DNA of 64,000 nt from Asterias amurensis. Lineage: Eukaryota > Echinodermata > Asteroidea > Forcipulatida > Asteriidae. Location of the stretch: contig NC_092656.1 of NCBI RefSeq assembly GCF_032118995.1, positions 21,844,965 through 21,908,964 of the forward strand, written 5' to 3'. Below the pieces are notes generated by a model, which made no database searches, was not told where the DNA came from, and saw only the letters and a program-made list of their open reading frames with translations. How positions within the stretch are numbered: the first letter of the stretch is position 1; each line of letters starts with the position of its first letter. The translations under genes and the position numbers were made by a program. This document shows positions 1-11,707 of the stretch, in pieces.

Positions 1-27
1 AATCCTTTCTACACAGTTCTACGAAAA

Positions 28-149
28 TCATGGAGGCCTTGGTGCCCCTTCAAAAATTTCCAATGGACCTTAAGATTTTCCAATGGAAGTGCCCTTTGCA
101 AAATAAAAATGCCGTTGCCCTCTCATAGTTGAAATTCCAGACCTGGGTT
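28..149 (+). repeat. Repeat family G (GGTGCCCTT-type), copy 1
   Basis: Carries the phrases ggaggccttggtgcccctt, ttccaatggaagtgcccttt and gaaattccagacctgg. The same ordered phrases recur at 26385-26560, 33050-33235, 41895-42085 (inverted), 46233-46400, 46995-47130 and 52655-52815. No clear terminal repeat or coding potential, so the class is unknown. Confidence 0.6.
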
Positions 150-457
150 CTACACCCACTTCATACCTCTTCAGTGCAGAGCCTTGCATCCACACCGGAA
201 CACAGCAGCAAGCAGACGTCACCCACGTTCCCATATTTGCAGGCTGCATGCAAAAAAGGGTGGGTGAAGTCACGCCACAACGAGCCTGACTCACCCTCCC
301 CAAAGCGCTCCTTGTTTGCCTCTGTGAAGGGGAAGAGGTGATTTTTGACGTCATCTGTGAGGCTTTGAAGAAAGGCCGCGAGATGGGATGTGGTTTGGGT
401 TTTAATGTTCTCCAGGAGAGCCAGGGAGGCAACTAAACAGGGAGAGCAACATTATTG

Positions 458-752
458 AAAATTGTGAAAATTTGAGCTCAATTGGTCGTCGAAGTTGCGA
501 GATAAAATGAATGAAAAAAACACCCTTGTCACACGAAGTTGTGTGCTTTCAGATGCTTGATTTCAAGTCCTCAAAATCTGAGGTCTCAAAATAATATTCG
601 TGGAAAATTACTTCTTTCTCGAAAACTACGTCACTTCAGAGGGAGCCATTTCTCACAATGTTTTATCCCATAAACCTCTCCCATTACTCGTTACCAAGTA
701 TGGTTTTATGCTAATAATTATTTTGAGTAATTACCAACAGTGTCCAGTGCCT
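458..752 (-). mobile_element. Family A TTAA-flanked MITE, truncated copy
   Basis: Matches the 3'-to-5' body of family A: ggttttatgctaataatt, agtaattaccaa and the end tgtccagtgcct followed by TTAA (753-756). The other terminal inverted repeat is missing, so about 85 bp are lost at the left. Non-coding. Confidence 0.8.
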
Positions 753-1707
753 TTAATTACCTTCGATTATTTTGGGCGTGATATCGACAGGGTCTGGCTC
801 GCTCATTGTGCTGGTCTCAGGATAATTGAAGTAATGTCAGAGGTCACCACAGCCAGAAGGGATCTGCTGTCACATAATTTCCACTCATGTAAACCTAGAG
901 AATCAAACAACATTAATCATCAGAACCACTTTGTTTCACTTTGTTTCACACGTTTGCTAGCGTCCTAAAAACAATATTGTTCGGTGTCCCTGCAAGGAGT
1001 ACAAAGTATTTCCAAATTTCATGAAGTTTCCAAGTTCACGCAAGTTCCAAATTCATATAGTTTCCACCTCCCACAGCTTCCAAATTCATGAAGTTTACGA
1101 TTGTGCACTAGTAATTAAGATATTGCCACACAGGACATTTTTTACAGCTTGAAGATAACAAACTGCACTGCATGCACAAGGAAAACTAATTCAGCAGCAC
1201 AAGAGGCAATCTTCTAGCTGTAACTCACTCAAGAAAATAACACAAAAACTGAGACGAATTTCCGCCTTGAAGACTGCCTGGAACTGGTTGCCTGTAAATT
1301 GCCTCGGGTGACATGCCCTTCAGCCGCGAGGGCGGGCACTGATGAGAAGTAAGACTTTTGACTTGTAACCCTCTAGAAATCTGTATTCCTCTAAAGCTTG
1401 GGGATTGTTCTAGCAGCATCTAAGTGTTGGTTTGGAATGATCTTCCATTCCACAATAGAACAGTGAGGGGAAATAATCCGTTAGTAGATGCTCAATTAAA
1501 TCAGTCAGGGTGGAAAGGAACTAATTGAATGGACACAGAGAGTTTGGAACTAAACGCCCAGTACCCGGAAGTCGGACACCTACAAACTAACACCTGTTTT
1601 AATCCCCTTATACCATTGTACATGTACATTCCAGAGTAGGCCTACATGGTTATTATATGTCATTGATGTTGAAATTTGAATTCTTGTAGAAAGCGAAGTA
1701 TACAAAG

Positions 1708-2288
1708 AGAAACCTGGGCCCAGTTACATAGAGCTGTTTTTAATCAGACAATGCTTTAAGAAGTTGCTGCTTAGCAGAAATAAGCAGGATACCAGCCACA
1801 AATTGCACCTGGACATAGTAGCATATTGGCTGGTTACCTTATTCTAGTAAGCACAAAATTGTGCTTTGTAACTTTTTGTGCTTAAAGGTACTGGACACTA
1901 TTTGTAACTACTCAAAATAGTTTTTAGCATAAAAACTTACTTAGTAACAAGCAATGGAGAGCTGTTGATATGGCACAAAACATTGTGAGAAACGGCTCCC
2001 TCTGATGAAGTAACGAAGTTTTTAAGAAAGAAGTAATTTCTCACTTAAATGTATTAATCAAATTCGAGACCTCAGCTGAGGTTTCGAATTCAAGCATCTG
2101 AAAGCACACAACTTGTGCGACAAGAGTGTTTTTTCTTCAATTTTTCTCTCATAACTTCGACGGCCAAAATTGAGTTCAAATTTTCACAAGTTTGTTATTT
2201 AAATGCATATGTTGAGACAAACCAAGTGAGAAGACTGGTCCTTGACAATTACCAAGATAGTGTCCAGTGCCAGTGAAATTTGGACCAG
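1708..2288 (+). mobile_element. Family M element split by a family A insertion
   Basis: The left part (1708-1885) begins cctgggcccagttacatagag and contains the family M body (aataagcaggataccagccac, ggctggttacc, gtgctttgtaac). It stops at tttttgtgcTTAA, exactly where the intact family continues gcagctctatgaaattgggccc. The right remnant agtgaaatttggacc at 2272-2288 resumes after the inserted family A element. See findings. Confidence 0.75.
1886..2271 (+). mobile_element. Family A TTAA-flanked MITE, near full length
   Basis: Starts after TTAA (1882-1885) with aggtactggacactattt and ends tagtgtccagtgcc. The body carries the family hallmarks: cggctccctctgatgaag, a short inner inverted repeat gacctcagctgaggt, agcacacaacttgtgcgac, and caaaattgagttcaaattttc. 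About 386 bp, non-coding; presumed mobilised by an autonomous TTAA-targeting transposase elsewhere. Confidence 0.85.
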
Positions 2289-3924
2289 GATACTCCCTGG
2301 GAGTTCCGTCCGATGACAGTTTCCCCCCCCCCCATATCATTACTAATCAGCGGGGGAGTGCGTAGCTATAGGGCATTGTCTATGGATATGCTGTATTCAA
2401 TTTCCCTACTAGTACTAGCACTTCCTTTCAGTGGTGGGGGGGGGGGGGGGGGGAGGGGGAAGGAGGCGGGGCTATGAAACCCAGACTTTGCTATACAGTT
2501 TCATTGGATCACTTGTTGCTTTGGCTATGACATTGTCATACAGCGGGTCAATGATGTACAATGGTAATGCCTAGGAAAGTCAGAAAACCTGCCTCTACAA
2601 TACAACTCTTGGAACACCCCCTCCCCCAACCTCGTTCCCAGGGGTTATCGGTCTCACCGCGCCATTTTTTTCCCAGCATGCCTTGCTCGATCATTACTCC
2701 TGGAATTGGCAAATTTAAATGTGCTATATGCTAGCACATATAAATGAGCCATTAATGAGCGTACATATTCCTTATTCACTATTTTCTACGCGCGCCTGCA
2801 TGTCTTTCATCTTAAAAGAATGTTTTTGTTTTTGTTTTTAAAAAACGTGTTTGTGTCATAAAAAACGCGGGCGTGATCAACATACAAATAATCTTAAAAC
2901 TACGCGCATGCACTTGACATCTAATGCATTTAACCATTTTCCTGAGCCAATCAGCGTTGTTTCCCAACATCCCTCCCAGGGGTTAGTGACGAGAGGTATT
3001 GATACGGCGCGCTGCCCATGGTAGCGAGGCTGCCCCCTCCCCCATTACAATCAATAAAGTCCCAGTTACACGACAAACTGGCTTCCAGACACCTTCCACA
3101 AATAAATGCAGAAATTGCTGTTAATTATGCCCCTTTGACATCACATTTGTACAACTTACTTAGCCTCTGTCGTGTATTCTGTTTGTCTAGTCTGTCTTGT
3201 GTTTTCTGTCTTCTGTATAGTATTTTATGTTGTTTGTCTGTCCATAGGTTAAGGCACAAAAGCCTACTGCTTCACCCTATAACCTAATTGTTGTCCTACT
3301 TAAAAAGCTTCCTAATATATAACTATCTAAATCATTGTAAACTTTCATATCCTAAGATACTGAGTAGTACTGTAAACTACTCATAATTTGAATATAATTA
3401 TAAAACTTTGTAAAATGTGTAAGTGTACATGTAGGGCAACAATGAAATAAATGTGTGCAAATACAAATACAAATACAACTGAAACATGTTAGATTATACT
3501 ACAAAAATTACTTACAAAAGATGTCGATATTCCTGTTCGCTCCTTTTGAGTCGTGCAACATATTTACTAAAACTAACATTTACATTTGGTGTGGTTGCAA
3601 AGCAAAAGAGGAAGAGGTCAAGTATATTACTCCTAGCCCGATCCAAACCTAGTATGATTACGTATCCAGTGTGTAAATAAAACTCAGCCAAAGTCATCAT
3701 CATACACACATGATAATAAATAATGTTTATTTGTTTTGCGCATGTGTAGGCCTATTCGCGGAAGCTGGTTAGAAATGTTGTTTTGTGAACTCGTCTTGCT
3801 AATATATATATTCTTCTACCGCAAAGTAGATTCTTTCGGAGTTCGATCGTGTGACTTCTCAGTGAGTCAGTGCGGAAAAGAACCGTCCTGCTAATTAACA
3901 TGCAATGCCTTAAATCCCAAGTAT

Positions 3925-4125
3925 GATAATATTAATAATAAATAGGCCGAATACATGTACCTCAACTACAAAGAACTCAGCCGCCTCACAATCAACAACA
4001 GAATTTTAAACAAAAAGGAAAGGAAAAAGGAAGAATAGAACAAAAACAGATGACAGGCTTGGAGATAGGTGAGTTTTGAGTTGGAACTTGAAGGTCTCAG
4101 TAGATGCCGCTTCCCTGACGTACAG
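3925..4125 (-). repeat. Possible LINE-type 3'-end fragment
   Basis: Starts with an AATAATAAATA-like edge and carries ggcttggagataggtgagttttgag and ggaacttgaaggtctcagtagatg, similar in order and wording to the retrotransposon 3' tail at 6897-7330 read on the same strand. Degenerate. Confidence 0.4.
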
Positions 4126-4743
4126 CATTTAATAAATAACTAGCGGGATGCCTTATGCATCTAGAAACTATAAGGCTCCCCCGTGATCCTTATAGGGGTC
4201 TAATATGTTGGGCCTCCCTAACGTTACACGTTTTTCAAATCAGTTTTTTGATAGGTGAAACTGACCGTTAGCCAGCATAAACTAAAGTTTCTTTTGTACT
4301 ACACTACCAAAACTTTCTCCACACACTCAATATACATTCATAATGCTTGCATATCCTTTTTAAAAAACATCGTCAAAAATGACATGTTTACGTCCCACGA
4401 TACATAGCGTTGCTACAGCACTATAAGTAAAGCGAGTTTTTGGAACATGCTGTGTGCCACAAATCTAATTTAACTACTGTTTTTTTTTTCGGGGGGGGGG
4501 GGCGGGAGTGGTAAGAGCGTAGGCCTCTTTTTAGTTTATTCTCATCTGAATTGGTCTTGTAAACTTTCTGGTCAATAGGCTGCATGTATAACGGGAGCAC
4601 TTAACGTGAACGTCAAAAAAGTGTTTTGCAGGCAGAGATGCCAAGTCCAGAGGCTAGCTATGTGTGAGATTTTTCAAAGCTCAACACCCATCCCCCCGGA
4701 AAAAAAATTGCCAGTTTAAGAAGGCCTTTTTAAATCGCCGCCC

Positions 4744-4777
<34 letters not shown>

Positions 4778-6304
4778 TATTTTTTTTTTATAAACAAATA
4801 AAACAATGTGAAATTTAATGGTGGACAAAAAGTGTTTCAAAAGGCATCAAAAGCCTCCTCAGAATAATTAAAACTCACTTGAGGTACACAGGAGATGTTG
4901 ATGGTTAATGTGGAGGTTCGATTGTGTCAGATTATATCCTTCCAAACTTGAAAAAAAATAGACTAAAAATGATGTCCAAAATCAATCGCTCACTTCTTCT
5001 GCCTGTTGTGTCTTCGCTAGTGGAGCGCATTTCAACGAATTTGCTAAAAGAATCGGAACAAACTTGTGCGCAATAAGCGTTTTGCGCTCTGCCGAATTTG
5101 AGCTGAACCTACTGGATGAGCAAAAGCGTGCGCAATCTGCAAATTTGCGCTCTGTTTGTACAAATTTTGTACAAAAAATGTCGTTAATTTTTTTCCCGAT
5201 CTCGCCCCAATAATGGTTGATGTGCGTGTGAGCGTGAGACAGAGCCCAAATGCGTGAGTCTCACGCCTAATGCGTGAGACTTGGCAGGTCTGGTTTTGTT
5301 TTATTGTCACTTGGGCTTATTGCATCTCGCGAAATTTGAACGACAAACGACACAATTTCTGACCGCGTTCATGTTCACGCTGCTCTAGGAACAAACCTCC
5401 ATACATCCCATATCTCTGGAACCCTATATCGTACAAACTAAATAAAAACGATACACTCGTCCCCACTCCTTAATTTTCTCTAACTTATTTCACTTTCAGA
5501 AAGCATGTCAAGTCATGTTTAGGGTTTGTTACGTCCAGTTTGGGTCAATAGACAAACTCCTAAAAATGTACCCCATTCAGCCGCACGAGGTCTCTTTTGT
5601 TAATATTATCTCCATCAGTAACCAACCCGACGGGCCGATGGCTAAATTAATCTTCATAATGGATTTGGCAAAATGTACATTCTGAGACCTGACCGACACA
5701 CTGCTCTAACCAATTTTGTGAATGGACTTATTCAAAAGGAAACTTAATGTCGTTTTGCTTAACAACTTTGACCAAATGCAAAGCAAAGTTCTTTTTTTTT
5801 ACAGCTTCAAAACAGCCTTTGACGTGTGTGTATAAGTTTCACCATAGAGTAAGGAATGGTTTCACAATTCTACCGCCATGGTTAAACTCTGAAACTGCAA
5901 CATTATACCTCCATGAACAGACCGTATTCTAAAACGGTATTCATGTACCCATTTGAGTTTACTGGCAAAAGGTCCAAGGTCGCAACCCACTGTCAACCTA
6001 AAGTGGTCCCACGGCGACCTTCTTCACCAAGCAACAGGTGGCCTGTCTCAAACCAGACAACACACCACTCACAATACACTGACCAGAATGGCTCTTTGTG
6101 TAAGGCCCCCCCCCCCCACCCCCAAAATGTTATTAATTGTAAAGTTCCCTTAGACACCTTCCAACCTATAGCCGGCCCTACCCAATGTTTCCAAATTATT
6201 AAGCTTCCGTTTGATCCCATCCTTGTTCATCATGATAATTCTCATGCCGTTTGGAAGTGAATGTTTTTTTATAAATATTCTCCATTTAATCTTTTCAACA
6301 AATG

Positions 6305-6705
6305 GGTCACCCGCAGAAGGATTTCTAGGAAGTCTGATAACAACGTCGACCAGTGGTTGACACATGGTCACCTGCGAAACATCAATCTACGGTACTTAAT
6401 CCATTCAATGCAAATTCGGTCAAATTCGTGAGATTGGTTTCGGATTTGTCCTGGCACCCAGCCTCTTCGACCCTTTCGACCCTGCGCGGCAATGAATGGA
6501 CCAATCCGGAGAACCATGCTTAGTACAACACGAAAGTAACCTGACCAAAAAGGGCGGATCGAACGGCGGGTGGGCGTTCAAGGGGCAATGAATGAACCAA
6601 TCCGGAGCACCATCTGCGAAACACTGTCCAATGAGTCGCCTGTCAGAAAGATTTCTAGGAAGTCTGGTAACAACATCGACCAGTGGTTGACGCACGGTCG
6701 CCGCC
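6305..6705 (+). repeat. Local tandem duplication
   Basis: The phrase atttctaggaagtctg followed by taacaac-tcgaccagtggttgac occurs at about 6328-6361 and again at about 6651-6690. Between them gcaatgaatg-accaatccggag occurs at about 6490 and again at about 6584. This is a degenerate local duplication of unknown origin with no supported reading frame. Confidence 0.55.
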
Positions 6706-6896
6706 CAAACTTCCTCCAATCACATGACTTGTAAGTGCGAGTTTGGATCCGGGTTTTGCAGACTTGCAACCCGACGTCTGAAACCACACAAACGTATTGA
6801 ATTCCACACAAACAACCGTGTTGGATTCCACAAGGATGCCATACCACTGGACCTTCTAATTTTCAATCCAAGATGGCGCAGGTTACGCTTTTAATA

Positions 6897-7330
6897 GTAT
6901 AGATAATAATAATAAATCTTATAAAGCGCTGGTATCTAGAAAACTATTCACTGCGCTAAAATATGACCAAGGGAAAAATTAATGGTAGGCTTGACTGAAG
7001 AGGTAAGTTTTGAGATTGGATTTGAATGAAGAAATGTCAGGTTGTGATCTAAGGGTGAGAGGCAAGTCGTTCCACAGGCGGGGGGCAGCAACCGAGAAAC
7101 TTCTATCCCCATAGGTTTTCAACATGGAAGGTGGAACGGCAAGCAAGGTGGCATCACTGGACCTTAGCTGGCGAACGGGCTTATACGGCAGGAGAAGCCT
7201 CTGCAAGTACAACGGGGATGAAGTCTCTGTCATCAACGGTATGTTGTGCAAAGGAGTTTGAAGATGATGCGTTGCTCAACAGGGAGCCAGTGTAATGCTT
7301 TAAGAACTGGGGTGATATGCTCAAACTTTA
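6897..7330 (-). mobile_element. Non-LTR retrotransposon 3' end (reverse transcriptase ORF tail)
   Basis: On the minus strand, 6979-7251 encodes a 90-residue run with DRSFSVAAPRLWNDLP followed by FKSNLKTYLF, the characteristic C-terminal tail of the ORF2 protein in CR1/L2-like LINEs. Downstream on that strand are agcgctttataagatttatt and an ATT-rich end, the usual 3' terminus of such elements. The catalytic reverse transcriptase region is absent, so this is a 5'-truncated dead copy, the normal product of aborted target-primed reverse transcription. Assignment to a LINE tail is firm; the clade is a guess. Confidence 0.75.
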
Positions 7331-7773
7331 TAAAGTAGTATTACAACAGAAACGTCAGGCCATTTAATATTTTGTGCACTTGTCTTAGATAATTACATAT
7401 TGTTGTTTAACTTTATGCCACTTCACTTTTGTAAATTTAGCCATTTACAATATTCCTTAAACAATTTTAGCAAATACAACAACTTGATGTTGATTTTATC
7501 ACTCTGCTTGATATGAATCTGAAATGTGGTTTCAGGGGGGGGGGCTCATCAGTGAAAAAATCGGCCATTAACCACAGTACCACACTTTTTTTTTAAGGCA
7601 GAAGGAAGTCTCAGTGGATACAAAATTATCAGGACTTTTCCCTAATTTGAAGTCTTTCAGTTTCTGTGACTATAAGATATCAACCCCCATTTACTTCAAC
7701 ACAGCAAGATACTGTACTCTCTGTACCTGAAACTACAGATCGGTGTCTAAAGTTTATACAGAGTGGTTCTTAA

Positions 7774-8294
7774 AGGCACTGGACATGCTTGGTAATTATC
7801 AAAGACCAGAATCCTCACTTGGTGTATTCCCAACAATGCATAAAATAAACAAATCTCTGAAAATGTCGACTCGATTGGTAATCAAAGTTGCAAGAGAATA
7901 ATGAATAAAAAAAAACACCCCCTTGTTGCACAAATTTGAGTGCTTTTACCTGAAAAATAAAAGGCTTCAGACCTAGGGTGGATTTCACAAAGAGTTAGGA
8001 CTAGTCTTATCTCGAGCTAGGACGAGTTAGTAGTCCTAACTTAGGACTATCTGTACATTTTTGATATCCCTTAGGACTAGTCCTAAGTTAGGACTAGTCC
8101 TAACTCTTTGTGAAATCGACCCCTGAAGTCTTTTAATATTTGATTGAGAAAATACCTCTTTCTCAAACAATGTGTTACTTCAGATTCAGAGGGAGCTGTT
8201 TCTCATAATGTGATCAACAGTCTCTCAATTGCTAATTACCAAGTAAGTTTTTATACTAGAAGCAATTATTTAGAGTAGTTACCAATTAGTACCT
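7774..8294 (-). mobile_element. Family A TTAA-flanked MITE interrupted by a palindromic element
   Basis: TTAA at 7770-7773 and 8295-8298 bracket ends aggcactggacatgcttgg and agtaccttta. The left part carries caaagaccagaatcctcac and the right part carries agggagctgtttctcataatg, as in other inverted family A copies. The middle is interrupted at 7976-8123 by a family P element. Confidence 0.8.
7976..8123. mobile_element. Family P palindromic MITE (GGACTAGTCC type), copy 1
   Basis: Inverted repeat beginning gggtggatttcacaaagagt and ending actctttgtgaaatcgaccc, with internal runs of TTAGGACTAGTCCTAA. Related copies lie at 19399-19544, 37131-37274, 38157-38313 and 59113-59278. Roughly 145-168 bp, non-coding and able to fold on its whole length. 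Confidence 0.85.
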
Positions 8295-8827
8295 TTAATT
8301 TACATACAAGGTAGATTCAAGTCTGGGTAGATACAAGAATTAATACCAACAAAACTCAAATAATAAACCACTAGGGAAACTGACAGGGTAATACTGTAAA
8401 TTTTAAATGATTTGCTTTGGGCGGGTAATACCATTTATTTCTTTTCTTGTTTTCTTCTTTGGTATGCAGGAAGTCATATGGCACACCTCAATAAATATGC
8501 AAACTCAACCAGGGAGTCACACAAGGCATTGGTTCATTGTCATTACACATGACTTGTGGCATACATTGTAGGCCTACATACAAAGAATAAAGCAAGGCCC
8601 ATGTATGAAGTACAAAGGTCTTTTTTGCAAAGAAAACAATGCAAGTTGTGCAGGGACCAATAAAAATAAGAGAATATAAACACAGTATTAAGTACAGTTA
8701 GCATAATTTGCTATGGGTGTTTCACACCACTTTGTTGGGCTAGACTGCTAGTTGAGTGGCAGTCAACATTAGGCCTATAAATATTAAAGTGCTTCCAACA
8801 AGGAATAGCAATAAATTAAAGCCATTT

Positions 8828-9290
8828 TATAATAATAATAATAAAAGTACCATTTATATCAGCGCCTTTTCCAAAGGTTACAAAGCACTCAGAGAATGAC
8901 AGGACAAAACAAAAAAGGGAGTGCAAACAAAAACCAAGATGAGAACCACGACTAGGCAAAGCCTGCGACACTTGGCCAAGAAAGTCCCGGTCTCTCTTTG
9001 ACTAGAACTGCAGGCCAAGCAAGGCGAGATTTATTGATTGAAAAAGAATGTTTTCAGAGACCTTTTGAACATGGTAACAGAGCTAGAACTTTTGGTTGAG
9101 TTTGGAAGGGAATTCCACATCCTAGGGCCTGCAACTGAAAATGCTCTGTCTCCTGATTTTCTGGTGGTACGAGAAATATACAAGTTGCCCTGTGAACGTA
9201 AGTTGCTCTTCGTAGCCCTGGTTTCTTAGGAGTTGGAAATGTGTGTGGGAAAAGTACCGGACATACACTTTCTGAACAGAACAAAAATCT
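8828..9290 (-). repeat. LINE or SINE 3'-end fragment
   Basis: Begins with an ATA/ATT-rich edge (taataataataataaaagta), then ccatttatatcagcgcc, then a body with gggaattccacatcctaggg. The layout and the phrase for a non-coding complement of a trp-asn-ser-leu-pro tail resemble the retrotransposon tail at 6897-7330. Degenerate. Confidence 0.4.
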
Positions 9291-9425
9291 AAAGTTCACA
9301 GATTTACAAATAACTTACAGGGTTTACAGAAGGTAATTATAGTGAAAGAATTCCCTTGAATTATTCCATGAAATGCTTTACTTAAAAAAAAGAATGTAAG
9401 GTGAACATTTCTGCAGATTGAAATA
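9285..9425 (+). repeat. Family B fragment
   Basis: The phrases agttcacagatttacaaata, cttacagggtttacagaagg and ccatgaaatgctttactt match the 5' part of family B (intact at 41452-41816). Both ends are missing. Confidence 0.7.
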
Positions 9426-10017
9426 ATTTGGTTTAGTCTTCAAGGACTGTACTATCTTGGATTTTCTGGACTCAATTTAATTTTTTTTTTTTTTTTGGGG
9501 GGGGGGGAGGGGATTTTTTGTTTTAGAGCTAGTAGCTACTTCAAGATTTGGTGATGAATGTCTGTGTCGGGCTATGGCCCCTACTACAACTACTATCTTA
9601 CAATATTACATTGTATGAACAGTTTCAGTGCTGTAAAATGAGAGCTTTGAAAAGTGCGTTTTTGTTTTAGGTGGTGAAGAAGAAAAAACAACATTGGAAC
9701 GAAAAAACAGAGGTGCGTCGCCATCAAGCGAACCATGTAGAAAGTTTAACAATTAAATTATTTTATAAACGCTTTGTAAAATTCCTTGATGCCTTTCCAT
9801 GAAGATCAACATGTTTTTGTTTTTTTAAAAGTATTTTTTAAAATGGTTCTGTTTTGGCCAAATATGCTGCTCGTACCCACCAGCTCCGATTATGAACACG
9901 GCACTATTTTGTTGTGCTTATTTTTTCATGAAATCTTTTTATTGAGTCCAGAAAATCCACTTCACAAACACTATAAAAAGGTAATTGTGTATTTACATGT
10001 AAATATTGCTACAATAC

Positions 10018-10138
10018 TAGACCCAGTAACTGGGGCGCTGTACTCCTTTTCAACAATTTTTGACTTTATCTGTCGTAGTACGACAGATAAAGTCAAAAAT
10101 TGTTGAAAAGGAGTACAGCGCCCCAGTTACTGGGTCTA
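10018..10138. mobile_element. Perfect 121-bp palindromic element with 9-bp target duplication (family D)
   Basis: Arms 10018-10077 and 10079-10138 are exact reverse complements, 60 nt each, around a single central base. The arms begin tagacccagtaactggggcg. The element is bracketed by the exact 9-bp direct repeat ctacaatac at 10009-10017 and 10139-10147. A 9-bp target duplication with very long terminal repeats is what Mutator-like elements and their fold-back derivatives produce. No coding capacity. Perfect arms argue for a recent insertion or for arm-to-arm conversion. Confidence 0.9.
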
Positions 10139-11586
10139 CTACAATACAAACTATGGCTATCTGTTTTTGCATAATAGCTCTCCATATTTTTCCATCATCA
10201 CCTGAACTATTTTTTTTTTTTAAAGCAAAAGTTATAATTGTATCGATTTCAACTGTGTAAATCAATAATATATATCATCAAATTTAAAGATAAACTTTTT
10301 GGTTGTTTCTTCTTTAACGATGGCATTGATGTAGTTAAAAATTAAATCATATTTCAATTTAATTCAATGAATTATTGAATGATGTCTCCCAATTAAATTG
10401 TGTGCTATTCCATCACAATTTCTACAAAATAATTTCAATAAAAAAGTTTTTTAATTGCAAATATTTATAAACACGAAAGGGCAATGACAAACTGAAAACA
10501 ATTATCACATACAACAATTATAATAATAAAATGTTCTTTTGCGCGTCAACGTAGTGAGAAACTAAAAAGAAGAAAAACTGCAGCTCAAATAATGGGAATC
10601 ATTAAACAAATAATTTAAATAAGTTATTTAATAAATATTATTCTAAATTAGTATTAAATTTAAGAGCCACGCTTGCCTTGTAAATTTGCTTTAAAAGCAT
10701 TTCATTCACCATTGTTGAACACACAATTGACAATATGGCTTTCAAACTTCCGGAAAACGACAACAAGTCGGTCGGGTTTGTGGAACAGCCCTGAGCTGGG
10801 ATTTCCTACCGAGCATTAAAAAGCGGAATTTCCCTTACAGTGCCCGCCGGAGTTTAAACCAGGCGTTGGATTCGGTTTCGTTACTCAGCTAGCTCCCCGC
10901 TCAGAAATGGTGAAACAAATTCAGTTTAAGTTGATTGAATGACATGATATGATACATGCTACGAAGTAAAATGGCCCAAAAGGTGAACTGAGCTAGCTCA
11001 GCAGACTTACCTTCTTGTTATAAATTGAGCTTGGTTGACGGTCTTCATGTTGGCTTTCAACTTTGAAATTATTGTATCCGCCCATCGTCTGCGACGATGG
11101 ATTGAATTGAATTGACTGCGCTACATATCTACAACACCAAGTTTCACTATCCGATACTACCACTTGCCCCCCAAAAAAAATGAATACGAAGTCTGTTGTT
11201 TGTTTGAGTCTGACATAAAAATGACATGCTCCACCGACCGCACGAAAAGTTTGATGTTATCGATCGCGCAAGTTCGTCGATTGAGGGCGCTATACTACAC
11301 GTGCAAAAAGTCTCAAAAGTACAGCAGAGTTTTAACATCACAGTCGACTCTCGAGTGACGACGATCAACACTCGGTATTAATTTCTGCGTAGACAGACAG
11401 GGATGGAGCAACTACCGGTAATTAATATATTGAGCAGCAAGAATCAAGAACAAGATGTGATGTCAGTATGTTGAAATAGCGGCGTGGGGCGATATATGTA
11501 TATATAAAGATAAGATTTAGTGGATTAAGACTGAAATAATATAGTATCTAATTCTAAATCTAATTTACCTCAATCATGAGATATCC

Positions 11587-11707
11587 TAGCCCACCTTGTT
11601 GAGCTGTTAATGGCTCCGCTTTTAACATCGGTCTAATCACTGTCACAGTCACAGTGATGAGACCGATGTTAAAAGCGGAGCCATTAACAGCTTAACAAGG
11701 TGGGCTA
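11587..11707. mobile_element. 121-bp palindromic element with 9-bp target duplication (family D, second type)
   Basis: Arms of 57 nt or more starting tagcccaccttgttgagctg differ at only two sites between left and right. The exact direct repeat gagatatcc flanks the element at 11578-11586 and 11708-11716. Total length equals that of the element at 10018, and both start TAG and end CTA, yet the sequences between are unrelated apart from those ends. Confidence 0.9.

Noticed and set aside
9671..9802. Candidate exon after tttgttttag with a lysine-rich frame and a possible gtgcgt donor at 9712
   Set aside because: Good-looking acceptor, but the translation matches no family I know, and no partner exons with matching phase were found on either side.
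10735..10794. Short ORF MAFKLPENDNKSVGFVEQP
   Set aside because: Only 19 codons, in a CpG-richer patch upstream of ZCCHC9. Could be leader sequence; no evidence it is translated.
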